The notes: generated from the sequence alone by a model not told the origin. A stretch of 5,979 bases of DNA from Armatimonadota bacterium (GCA_016210785.1 JACQTN010000499.1:1-5979); one strand, 5' to 3'; shown: positions 1 to 5,629, counted from the first letter of the stretch. Numbers and translations: made by a program.

Positions 1-57
1 GCGGTGGTGGACGCGCAGACTATCTCCCGGCGGGCGGCCCTGCGGGCCGTGGCCTGA
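1..57 (+). CDS. 3' end of an upstream gene (partial, unidentified)
   Basis: Frame 1 is open from the first base to a TGA at 55-57. It reads as the last 18 residues of a protein, ending SRRAALRAVA. The codons are GC-rich in third position like the other genes here, and a strong hairpin follows 29 bp after the stop, which supports a real gene end. Eighteen residues are too few to name a family. It could also be a chance open frame, since GC-rich DNA has few stops. Confidence 0.4.
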   Translation, partial: AVVDAQTISRRAALRAVA

Positions 58-86
58 GCGGACGTCTGGCAATCACGGCAGCGAGA

Positions 87-125
87 GGCGACCGCCGGCA
101 GCGCGCGCTGCGTCCGGCGGTCGCC
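87..125 (+). terminator. GC-rich hairpin, likely terminator of the upstream gene
   Basis: GGCGACCGCCGG (87-98) pairs perfectly with CCGGCGGTCGCC (114-125), giving a 12-bp stem. The loop contains a second palindrome, CAGCGCGCGCTG (99-110), that can fold on top. It sits between the stop at 57 and the radical SAM gene. No clear T-run follows (CCGTCTCC), so it is not a textbook intrinsic terminator. It could instead act as a 3' RNA-stability hairpin or with a termination factor. Confidence 0.55.
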
Positions 126-177
126 CCGTCTCCGGTAGGGAATGCGCGCGGTGAGGCCCGCGCAAGGGGGGATCGTG

Positions 178-1071
178 ATGACGCTGTCGGGCCTGCACCT
201 GCTCCTGACCTACCAGTGCAACCTCGAATGCGACCACTGCTTCGTCTGGGGCAGCCCGTGGCAGACCGGCACCATGACCGGGCGGTCCATCACGCGGATC
301 CTGGCACAGGCGCAAGACATGGGCACCATCGAGTGGGTCTACTTCGAGGGTGGGGAACCCTTCCTCTATTACCCCGTCCTGGTCAAAGGCGTACAGGAGG
401 CGGCGGGCCTCGGCTTCCGGGTGGGTGTGGTCACCAACGGCTACTGGGCCACCGATGTGGAGGATGCCCTCGAATGGCTGAGACCATTCGTCGGGTTGCT
501 CCAGGACCTCTCGGTCAGCAGCGACCTGTATCACGGGGGCGAGCAGATCAGCGAGCAGGTGACCAATGCCACCGCGGCCGCGGAGGCGCTGGGGATTCCC
601 CTGGGGATCATCAGCATCGCGCAGCCCGAGGCGGCCGCTGCCACGCCGGCCGTCGGTCAGCTTCCCCCGGGAGATTCCGCCGTCATGTACCGCGGGCGGG
701 CCGCGGAAAGGCTGGCGGGGCGTGTCTCTCACCGGCACTGGACCGGGTTCACCGCGTGTCCCCATGAGAACCTGCGCGAGCCGGGGCGCGTGCATGTCGA
801 CCCGTGGGGGAACGTACACATCTGCCAGGGCATCTGCCTGGGGAACCTCTTCCGCACCTCGCTCCGTGCCATCTGCGCCGCGTACCGCCCCGAAGCACAC
901 CCCATCACGGGGCCGCTGGTCGAGGGCGGTCCCGCGGAGCTGGTACGCCACTATGCGCTTCCTCACGAAGACGCTTGCGCCGACGCGTGTCACCTGTGCT
1001 ATGAGGCCCGGCGCGCGCTCAGGACACGATTCCCGAAATTCCTGGGGCCTGATCAAATGTACGGTCCTTGA
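178..1071 (+). CDS. Radical SAM protein with C-terminal cysteine-rich (SPASM/Twitch-like) region
   Basis: A 297-residue protein from the ATG at 178, which has AAGGGGGG 7-8 bp upstream; an in-frame ATG at 142 has a poorer site. Residues 14-21 read CNLECDHC, the CX3CX2C motif that binds the 4Fe-4S cluster used for reductive cleavage of S-adenosylmethionine. FEGGEP (56-61) is the SAM-binding GGE motif, and SVSSD (112-116) fits a later barrel strand. The C-terminal part has cysteines at 194, 216 and 220, followed by C267-x3-C271-x2-C274. Together with the GRVHVDPWGNVHIC stretch, these resemble an auxiliary-cluster region of the SPASM/Twitch kind. Such enzymes often modify peptides or act in cofactor biosynthesis. 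No precursor peptide gene is visible beside it, so the substrate is unknown. The stop codon lies inside the -35 box of the next operon, and a decayed copy of its 3' end lies at 2087-2191. The radical SAM assignment is firm; the auxiliary cluster is inferred. Confidence 0.88.
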   Translation: MTLSGLHLLLTYQCNLECDHCFVWGSPWQTGTMTGRSITRILAQAQDMGTIEWVYFEGGEPFLYYPVLVKGVQEAAGLGFRVGVVTNGYWATDVEDALEWLRPFVGLLQDLSVSSDLYHGGEQISEQVTNATAAAEALGIPLGIISIAQPEAAAATPAVGQLPPGDSAVMYRGRAAERLAGRVSHRHWTGFTACPHENLREPGRVHVDPWGNVHICQGICLGNLFRTSLRAICAAYRPEAHPITGPLVEGGPAELVRHYALPHEDACADACHLCYEARRALRTRFPKFLGPDQMYGP

Positions 1072-1096
1072 CAAAATAGACTGGTCAGACTAGTCT
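1068..1096 (+). promoter_or_regulatory. Promoter of the toxin-antitoxin operon
   Basis: A perfect -35 box TTGACA (1068-1073) is followed by a 17-bp spacer and TAGTCT (1091-1096). TAGTCT keeps the TA and final T of the -10 consensus. The -35 box includes the TGA stop of the radical SAM gene, so the operon starts at the very end of that gene. The antitoxin ATG is 24 bp downstream of the -10, leaving a short leader with GAGAGGG (1103-1109) as ribosome binding site. Confidence 0.7.
1079..1096 (+). promoter_or_regulatory. Tandem dyad, probable antitoxin operator
   Basis: GACTGGTC (1079-1086) and GACTAGTC (1088-1095) repeat with a 9-bp period. The second is a perfect palindrome, extendable to AGACTAGTCT (1087-1096); the first is the same dyad with its central pair broken. 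They fill the promoter spacer and overlap the -10 box. Phd/YefM antitoxins commonly repress their own operon by binding short palindromes, so autoregulation is the natural reading. The site assignment is inference. Confidence 0.55.
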
Positions 1097-1119
1097 TTAA
1101 CTGAGAGGGCGACGGAGCG

Positions 1120-1392
1120 ATGCCGCAGACGTATTCTGCCTATGAGGCCAAGGCCCGGTTCGGCGAGGTCATCCGCAAGGTGCGGGCCGGGCAACGCGTC
1201 GTCATTTCCTATCGAGGGCGGGAGGTGGCCGAGATCCTCCCGCTGCACCCGCGTGGCCGGGACCTGGCGGATCGCCTAGAGCGCCTCGAGGAGGAGGGTG
1301 TGGTGAGCCGGGCCGGCTCCCCCGCCGGCCGCCTCGAGCCCCTGGCCAGGAAGCCCGGAGCCCTTACCCGATTCCTGGAGTCTCGAGAGTGA
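1120..1392 (+). CDS. Phd/YefM-family antitoxin
   Basis: A 90-residue protein. The first ~45 residues (YSAYEAKARFGEVIRKV, then RVVISYRGREVAEILPL) match the Phd/YefM DNA-binding fold, which dimerises and represses its own promoter. The C-terminal half is charged and Pro/Gly-rich (LERLEEEGVVSRAG, ending GALTRFLESRE), as expected for the flexible tail that wraps and blocks the toxin. GAGAGGG lies 10 bp before the ATG; the closer GGAG is too near to serve. Its stop overlaps the toxin start in GTGA (1389-1392), so the two are translationally coupled. It is the antitoxin of a type II pair with the PIN toxin. The pairing is clear from context; the exact subfamily name is not assigned. Confidence 0.9.
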   Translation: MPQTYSAYEAKARFGEVIRKVRAGQRVVISYRGREVAEILPLHPRGRDLADRLERLEEEGVVSRAGSPAGRLEPLARKPGALTRFLESRE

Positions 1393-1784
1393 AACTTGCC
1401 TATGTTGACACCTCCTGTCTTGTGGCGATTGCGTTTGGCGAACCGGGGGCGCGGCGTCTCGCGCGACGGCTGGAGGGGTACGATCGCCTTCTCGCCTCCA
1501 ACCTCCTTGAGGCTGAGCTGCGGGCGGCGCTGCTGCGTGAGAAGGTGGACGACCGCGCGGAAGTCCTCATCTCCTGGATGACCTGGGTGTATCCCGACCG
1601 CCCGCTCACTCCGGAATTCAAACGGATAGCCGCCGCCGGCTACTTGAAGGGCGCCGACATGTGGCATCTCGCGCACGCTTTGTTCCTGGCTCCTGACGCC
1701 AAGGGTCTGGATTTCCTCACCCTTGACCAGCGCCAGCGCGAAGTTTCGACCAGGCTGGGGTTTGGCGGGACGGCACGACCGTGA
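1389..1784 (+). CDS. vapC: PIN-domain ribonuclease toxin (VapC family)
   Basis: A 131-residue protein with a GTG start inside the antitoxin stop (GTGA overlap) and GGAG (1377-1380) as ribosome binding site. It has the PIN-domain layout: D7 in YVDTSCLV, E41 in LLEAEL, D90 in KGADMWHLAHAL and D113 in FLTLDQRQ. These four acidic positions form the metal-binding catalytic site of VapC-type endoribonucleases, which cleave tRNA or rRNA when not held by the antitoxin. Length is normal for the family and no key residue is missing, so the toxin appears intact. The RNA target cannot be told from the sequence. The gene ends inside a 16-bp palindrome, directly against decayed gene fragments, so the pair sits in a rearranged spot. 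Confidence 0.9.
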   Translation: MKLAYVDTSCLVAIAFGEPGARRLARRLEGYDRLLASNLLEAELRAALLREKVDDRAEVLISWMTWVYPDRPLTPEFKRIAAAGYLKGADMWHLAHALFLAPDAKGLDFLTLDQRQREVSTRLGFGGTARP

Positions 1785-1795
1785 TGCGCATCACG
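1780..1795. repeat. 16-bp perfect palindrome at the toxin stop codon
   Basis: CGTGATGCGCATCACG reads the same on both strands with no spacer. It contains the toxin TGA (1782-1784). On the minus strand, recognisable homology of the nucleosidase remnant stops within it. With no loop bases it is a poor terminator. It may be a protein-binding site, a recombination junction or chance. Confidence 0.6.
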
Positions 1796-2086
1796 ACCTT
1801 CTCGCCCGCGGCGACGGGTCCGACAAAGACGCGCGGGGCCGGCGCAGCTACCGGTCCCACAATCCGCCTCAACCATTCTCCTCGTCTCGCCTCAGCCCGC
1901 GCCCACTGCTCCAGCGGGTAGCTCCACGCGAACACTTCCGGCCGTGATTCAAACGGACGTCCTGGCCTTGCCGGACGCGTAGCCGTAGACCTTTGTGGCG
2001 GCAACCACGTCCCCCGGCGAGACGTCCTTCAGCCCTCCCGCCACGCCGACGAACATCGCTACGGTAGGCGTGAAGTAGGGCGCGGC
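1792..2086 (-). pseudogene. Nucleoside phosphorylase/nucleosidase remnant (frameshifted, both ends missing)
   Basis: Read on the minus strand, 2086 down to 1952 gives a stretch with [20 protein letters not shown] then [11 protein letters not shown]. This is the signature of the MTA/SAH nucleosidase-like phosphorylase superfamily: the FVGVAGG nucleotide-fold glycines and the GDVV..KVY segment. A TGA at 1951-1949 ends that frame. The adjacent frame carries on with RPEVFAWSYPLEQWARAEAR, then RRGEWLRRI and VFVGPVAAGEKVV, also typical of the family, down to about 1792. A single small indel near 1951-1965 therefore explains the break. The N-terminal ~70 residues and the C-terminal catalytic part are absent, so it cannot be active. 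Members of this group occur alone or fused to NTPase effectors in defence-type proteins; which kind this was cannot be told. The family call is from memory of its motifs. Confidence 0.72.
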
Positions 2087-2191
2087 AATGCGATTCCTCA
2101 CGAGGAAGCCCACGCCGACGCGTGTCATCTGCGCTACGAGGCTCGCCGGGCGTTCGGGAGACTATTCCCAGGGGCCTGATCAGATGCACGG
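2087..2191 (+). pseudogene. Remnant of a second radical SAM gene (3' end only)
   Basis: This stretch aligns base for base with 952-1035 of the intact radical SAM gene, about 66 of 83 positions identical by hand count from the shared ATGCG (2088 against 953). After an 8-base gap, GGGGCCTGATCA and the next 10 bases match again. In frame it reads [20 protein letters not shown], against ALPHEDACADACHLCYEARR in the intact protein. Two of the three C-terminal cluster cysteines are changed (to His and Arg). The 8-base deletion shifts the frame to a TGA at 2177-2179. No homology is seen upstream, where the minus-strand nucleosidase remnant begins at once. The changes are spread over the stretch, so this is an old paralogue scar rather than a recent duplication. 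Confidence 0.78.
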
Positions 2192-2410
2192 CGCAGGTGA
2201 TGGCCGGGGGCCCGGCCAGTCGCCGGCTGGGACCGGAGAAACCGCATGCACTGCCGGGGCAGGGGGGTTGCGCTGGCGCGAACGTGGCTCGGGTCATCGC
2301 CCGATAGTGCCCGCGTAAAACCGCGCGTACACTGAAGTCGAGACTTTCCACGATCATTCCTCGGCAGTGTCACGACCTCTCCAAACGATCCCCCCATAGT
2401 CTGCTCGCCA
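2192..2410. other. Intergenic stretch, no gene recognised
   Basis: About 220 bp between the radical SAM scar and the ribosome binding site of the DUF5058 gene. The only clear structure is an 18-bp inverted repeat, TGGCCGGG/CCCGGCCA around a 2-base centre (2201-2218), without a T-run. Open frames here have no recognisable protein motif. TACACT (2328-2333) could serve as a -10 for the downstream operon, but I see no credible -35 at the right distance, so no promoter is called. Confidence 0.5.
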
Positions 2411-2426
2411 AGGGAGGTGGTCAGGC

Positions 2427-3164
2427 ATGGAGCCCGAGTGGCTGAGGATCGCCACCAGCCCTGGCATGTGGCTGATCGGCTTTGTGTTTGCCCTCAGCGG
2501 GCTCATCCAGTCCTTCCTCTTCTACCGCCACGCCCGCACCGTGGGTGCCCGGCTGAAGATCCGCAGCGAAGCCATGGACGAGGCGATCAAGGCCTCGTTC
2601 ATTACCTCCATCGGTCCCGCGCTGGGTTCGTTCGTCGGCATGAGCCTGCTGGTCATCACCCTGGGCGGCGCCTATGCTTTCGCCCGGGAGTCGGCCGGCG
2701 TGGGCTCCATCATGTACGAGCTGATCGCGCTCCGCGTGGGCGCCGAGACGGCGGGGGTGCCCATGACCCGCGAGGGCATGACAGTCCAGGCACTCCCCGT
2801 CATGTTCTGGGTGGCCGCCCTGGGCTCGGTTGGGTGGGTGCTGCTCACCGGCCTCTTCACCCGCTGGCTGCCCAAGATGAAGGAGTGGTTCGGCGGTGGA
2901 GACCCTCTCCGCCTGCAGGTGGTCGTCATCGTCATCACGCTGGGCGCCTTCTCCCGCATGGTGACCTCCGACAGCATCAGGCCGCTCCTGCTCAAGGGCC
3001 AGTGGCCCAACATGTCCGCGAGCCTCACCGGCATGGCGGTGGCGCTGGGCTGGATCCTCTGGTGCGACAGGATCAACAAACCCACGCTCAAGGAGTACTT
3101 CGTGCTGGCGGCCGTGATCGCCGGCATGATCGTGGGCCAGGTGGTGCGCCTCGCCACCACCTGA
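2427..3164 (+). CDS. DUF5058-family integral membrane protein
   Basis: A 245-residue protein with a very strong ribosome binding site, AGGGAGGTGG (2411-2420), 6 bp before the ATG. Hydrophobic segments lie near residues 13-33, 61-84, 123-146, 163-181, 198-215 and 221-241, giving about six membrane helices. The N-terminal SPGMWLIGFVFALSGLIQSFLF, the TSIGPALGSFV motif (60-70), GAETAGV (105-111) and GGGDP (156-160) fit the DUF5058 family as I recall it. The basic loop RHARTVGARLKIRSEAMDEA (34-53) is probably cytoplasmic. No biochemical role is established for the family. It is the first gene of a unit with a second six-helix protein and an M20 amidohydrolase, so a subunit of an importer for the hydrolase substrate is the likeliest role. 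The family call is fairly sure; transport is inference. Confidence 0.8.
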   Translation: MEPEWLRIATSPGMWLIGFVFALSGLIQSFLFYRHARTVGARLKIRSEAMDEAIKASFITSIGPALGSFVGMSLLVITLGGAYAFARESAGVGSIMYELIALRVGAETAGVPMTREGMTVQALPVMFWVAALGSVGWVLLTGLFTRWLPKMKEWFGGGDPLRLQVVVIVITLGAFSRMVTSDSIRPLLLKGQWPNMSASLTGMAVALGWILWCDRINKPTLKEYFVLAAVIAGMIVGQVVRLATT

Positions 3165-3202
3165 CGGCGGGCGGGTGATCACGGGGAAGGAGACGATGGG
3201 TC

Positions 3203-3979
3203 ATGGCAACGATGAGGCTTCCAGACGTCAGCCCCGTTGGCGAGCCGGAAAAGAAGGAGGAGCGGCTCACTGGCGTCAGCCCCCTCAGCGAGGCGGAAAA
3301 GGATCGGATCATGGTCGGGGAGTACACGCCCAAGGCCCACCGGATCGGCCTCTGGACCAACCTGATTCACTCCGTCATCTTCTTTCTGCCACCGGTGTAC
3401 GTGATGGTGTTCTACAAGATCCCGGTGGACTGGGGGACCGTGGCCAAGGGTTGGGCGTCCATGATGGGGTTCTCCGGCCCGTTCTGGATCATCGAGCCCA
3501 TCTCGTACTTCGTCATCCTGGGTGTGGCCGGCACCTACATCAGCTTCCTGGCCGGCAACATCTCCAACTTCCGCATCCCGGTGTCGGCCGTGGCCCAGGA
3601 GGTGGCCGGGGTGCGGGAGGGTTCCCACGAGGGCGAGATCATCTCCAACATCGCCATCGTGGCCAGCCAGGTGGTCCTGACCATCTCGGCCCTCCTGGGT
3701 GCCGTGGTGGTCACCCTGGTGCTCAAGGCCCTGCCCAGGCCGATTGTCGCCGCCTTCGATTTCCTGTTGCCCGCGATCTTCGGCGCCATCTACATGCAGT
3801 TCGCCATCAGACACTGGAGGTATGGTGTGGTGACCCTGCTGGTGGCCATCGCCGTGGTGGTCTACTCGGGCCTGCCGGGGTGGAGCCACATTCCCGTCGT
3901 GGTGTTCGTCATGGCCATCCTGGCGGTGCTCCTCTACAACCGCGGCATCTGGCTGCCCGCGGTGAAACACAAGGCGTAG
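3203..3979 (+). CDS. Six-helix integral membrane protein, probable partner of the DUF5058 protein
   Basis: A 258-residue protein, 38 bp after the previous gene. The ATG at 3203 is chosen because GGGGAAGGAG (3183-3192) is 10 bp upstream; the ATG at 3212 would be too far. Residues 1-47 are soluble and charged and contain a 16-residue-period repeat. Hydrophobic stretches follow near 48-71, 92-119, 146-176, 180-202, 207-222 and 227-246. Between helices 2 and 3 is a polar loop, GNISNFRIPVSAVAQEVAGV (118-137), with a run of Glu, His and Arg after it. This is the most likely functional or partner-contact segment. I do not recognise a named domain. Similar size and topology to its neighbour and strict adjacency suggest that the two form a heteromeric membrane complex. 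Channel, importer or membrane-anchored regulator are all possible. Confidence 0.8.
   Translation: MATMRLPDVSPVGEPEKKEERLTGVSPLSEAEKDRIMVGEYTPKAHRIGLWTNLIHSVIFFLPPVYVMVFYKIPVDWGTVAKGWASMMGFSGPFWIIEPISYFVILGVAGTYISFLAGNISNFRIPVSAVAQEVAGVREGSHEGEIISNIAIVASQVVLTISALLGAVVVTLVLKALPRPIVAAFDFLLPAIFGAIYMQFAIRHWRYGVVTLLVAIAVVVYSGLPGWSHIPVVVFVMAILAVLLYNRGIWLPAVKHKA
3227..3301 (+). repeat. Imperfect direct repeat inside the membrane protein N-terminal tail
   Basis: Two 27-bp units, 3227-3253 and 3275-3301, match at 23 of 27 bases and are 48 bp (16 codons) apart. They encode VSPVGEPEK and VSPLSEAEK. The in-frame period and preserved protein motif suggest a small internal duplication of a soluble segment. 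Confidence 0.6.
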
Positions 3980-3993
3980 TGCGGATCCGTGCG

Positions 3994-4000
3994 AAAGGAG
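3994..4000 (+). promoter_or_regulatory. Ribosome binding site that fixes a TTG start
   Basis: AAAGGAG ends 9 bp before TTG at 4010-4012, the start chosen for the amidohydrolase. The next in-frame ATG is far inside the conserved N-terminal part, so TTG is the best start. Confidence 0.75.
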
Positions 4001-4009
4001 TGAACGGCG

Positions 4010-5422
4010 TTGGAAACTGCTCTGACGTGGATTGACCAGCACTCGGAGGCACTCATCCGGCTCGCAGACACCATCTGGGAATACGCCGAGGTGGGGCTCA
4101 GGGAGCACAAGTCCTCGGCGGCCCAGATCAAGTTCCTGGAGGAGGAGGGGTTCACCGTCACGACCGGCGTGGGCGGGATGCCGACGGCGTTCGTCGCCTC
4201 GTACGGCCAGGGCAAGCCCATCATCGGTTTCCTGGGCGAGTTCGACGCGTTGCCGGGGCTCAGCCAGAAGCGGGTCCCGGTCCGGGACCCTGTGAAGGAA
4301 GGCGCGCCCGGCCACGGCTGCGGGCACAACCTCTTGGGCACGGCCGCCCTGGGCGCGGCGGTGGCGATCAGGAAGGAAATGGAGGCCACGGGTCTGGTCG
4401 GCACCGTACGGTACTACGGCTGTCCGGCCGAGGAAACCCTGGTCGGCAAGGTGTTCATGGCCCGGGAGGGGGTGTTCAACGACCTGGATGCCGCCCTGAC
4501 CTGGCACCCCATGCACCTGAACTCGGTGTGGATGTCTCAGAGCCTGGCCATGAATTCGGTGCGGTTCGTCTTCCATGGCCAGGCGGCCCACGCCGCGGCC
4601 CAGCCCCACATGGGCATCAGCGCCCTGGACGCCGTGGAGTTGATGAACATCGGCGTCAACTTCCTTCGGGAACACGTCATCCCGGACGCCCGCATTCACT
4701 ATGTGATCACCAGGGGCGGCGGCGAGCCTAACGTGGTGCCGCCGGTGGCCGAGGTCTGGTACTACGTGCGGGCACCCCGGCGTACGCAGGTGGACGAGAT
4801 CTATGCCCGGGTGCTCAAGATCGCGGAGGGGGCCGCGCTGATGACGGGCGCCCGCCTGGAGGTCAACTTCCAGGTCGGCTGCTACGACTTCCTGGCCAAC
4901 CCGGTCGTCTCGCAGCTCATGGTCGACAGCCTGAAGCGCGTCGGTCCGCCGAAGTTCACGGAAGAGGAAAAGGCATTTGCGCGCCAGATCGAGGAGTCCT
5001 TCGCGCCCGGCCAGAAGGAAACGGTCATGCGGGGCATGAGTGCGCCCAAAGAGACCTGGGACCTCACCCTGCACCAGGACGTGGCCGACATCTTCGACGC
5101 GGGAAAGATCCTTCCGGGATCCACCGACGTGGGCGACGTCAGCTGGATCACGGCCACCGGACAGATCACCACAGCAACCTACGTTATTGGAACGGCGTCG
5201 CACTCCTGGCAGGTGGCGGCCGCGGCCGGCACGGGTATCGGGCAGAGGAGCATGCTGGTGGCCGCCCGGGGCCTGGCCGCCACAGCCTGTGAGCTGTTTA
5301 CCAAGCCCGAGGTGCTGGCCCAGGCCCGGGAGGCATTCCTCAAGGATACCGCCGGCAAGCCCTACGTGTCGCCGCTGCCGCCGGACCTGAAGCCTCCCCT
5401 CGAACAACTGGCCGAACACTGA
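4010..5422 (+). CDS. M20D-family amidohydrolase, AbgB-like
   Basis: A 470-residue cytoplasmic enzyme (no signal peptide), close to the ~480 residues of AbgB, the p-aminobenzoyl-glutamate hydrolase subunit. It has the M20 two-domain fold. The catalytic domain spans about residues 1-182 and 300-440, with a dimerisation lid inserted at about 183-295. Metal ligands of the di-metal centre are visible: C104 and H106 in HGCGHN (102-107), E141/E142 in PAEE, H166 in TWHPM and H398 in GTASHSWQ. STDVGDVSW (371-379) and FLGEFDALPG (74-83) are also typical of the AbgB/M20D branch. The expected reaction is hydrolysis of an amide bond in an N-acyl amino acid or aminobenzoyl-glutamate-like conjugate; the true substrate is unknown. 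It starts 30 bp after the second membrane gene with its own strong ribosome binding site, as the third gene of the unit. In E. coli, abgB sits with the importer abgT; here two unrelated membrane proteins take that place. Confidence 0.92.
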   Translation: METALTWIDQHSEALIRLADTIWEYAEVGLREHKSSAAQIKFLEEEGFTVTTGVGGMPTAFVASYGQGKPIIGFLGEFDALPGLSQKRVPVRDPVKEGAPGHGCGHNLLGTAALGAAVAIRKEMEATGLVGTVRYYGCPAEETLVGKVFMAREGVFNDLDAALTWHPMHLNSVWMSQSLAMNSVRFVFHGQAAHAAAQPHMGISALDAVELMNIGVNFLREHVIPDARIHYVITRGGGEPNVVPPVAEVWYYVRAPRRTQVDEIYARVLKIAEGAALMTGARLEVNFQVGCYDFLANPVVSQLMVDSLKRVGPPKFTEEEKAFARQIEESFAPGQKETVMRGMSAPKETWDLTLHQDVADIFDAGKILPGSTDVGDVSWITATGQITTATYVIGTASHSWQVAAAAGTGIGQRSMLVAARGLAATACELFTKPEVLAQAREAFLKDTAGKPYVSPLPPDLKPPLEQLAEH

Positions 5423-5446
5423 GCGGACGCCGCGGACCGCTCCCAC

Positions 5447-5479
5447 GCGCGGCGCCACCCGTTAGGGGTGGCGCCGCGC
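5447..5479 (+). terminator. 14-bp-stem hairpin ending the membrane/amidohydrolase unit
   Basis: GCGCGGCGCCACCC (5447-5460) and GGGTGGCGCCGCGC (5466-5479) pair perfectly around the 5-base loop GTTAG, 24 bp after the stop codon. No T-run follows (AGCACACGG), so it is either a GC-type terminator or a 3' stability hairpin. Position and stem strength make an operon end likely. Confidence 0.7.
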
Positions 5480-5519
5480 AGCACACGGCCCAGCACGGTC
5501 AGGTCCGCGAAGATCCGCC

Positions 5520-5549
5520 TGCCCCCGCGGCGAAAGACCGCGGGGGGCA
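5520..5549 (+). other. GNRA-capped hairpin upstream of the AOR-type gene
   Basis: TGCCCCCGCGG (5520-5530) pairs with CCGCGGGGGGCA (5538-5549), with one extra G. The loop CGAAAGA can close as C-GAAA-G, a GNRA tetraloop with one bulged A. It may be part of the 5' leader of the tungstoenzyme gene or a second terminator-like hairpin. Confidence 0.5.
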
Positions 5550-5570
5550 ATCGCGGTGAACCGTCACGCT

Positions 5571-5629
5571 GCGGTCCTTCCCGCAAGATCGGTCAGGCGC
5601 CCGATGTAGGCTCCGTGTGATCGGACCGT
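5571..5629 (+). other. Possible nested stem in the AOR gene leader
   Basis: GCGGTCC (5571-5577) can pair with GGACCGT (5623-5629), allowing one G-U. It encloses a smaller stem, ATCGG/CCGAT (5588-5592 with 5601-5605). The stems are short and found by eye, so this is only a candidate leader structure. I could not match it to a known riboswitch such as the Moco motif. Confidence 0.25.

Noticed and set aside
73..1074. A 333-codon open frame on the minus strand opposite the radical SAM gene
   Set aside because: The plus strand carries CX3CX2C and GGEP motifs. The antisense product is rich in Arg, Pro and Gly with no recognisable domain.
2201..2218. Inverted repeat TGGCCGGG/CCCGGCCA as an intrinsic terminator
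   Set aside because: The loop is only 2 bases, no T-run follows and no intact gene ends just upstream, so it is noted only as a hairpin within the intergenic stretch.
2088..2318. A 76-codon plus-strand frame starting ATGCGATTCCTC
   Set aside because: It starts inside the radical SAM scar in a frame shifted from the parent protein and lacks a ribosome binding site. It is not a new small gene.
2305..2333. Promoter for the DUF5058 unit using TACACT as -10
   Set aside because: The -10-like hexamer is acceptable, but the base stretch at 17-bp distance (TAGTGC) is a poor -35, and such matches are expected by chance.
1869..2357. A 162-codon minus-strand frame across the remnant region
   Set aside because: It runs through both remnants in a frame different from either nucleosidase frame and shows no family motif, so it is a shadow.
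3179..5458. A 759-codon open frame on the minus strand
   Set aside because: It lies opposite the second membrane gene and the amidohydrolase, both of which have clear family features. Its product is a low-complexity His/Gly/Asp/Arg mix with no motif, as expected of an antisense shadow in GC-rich coding DNA.
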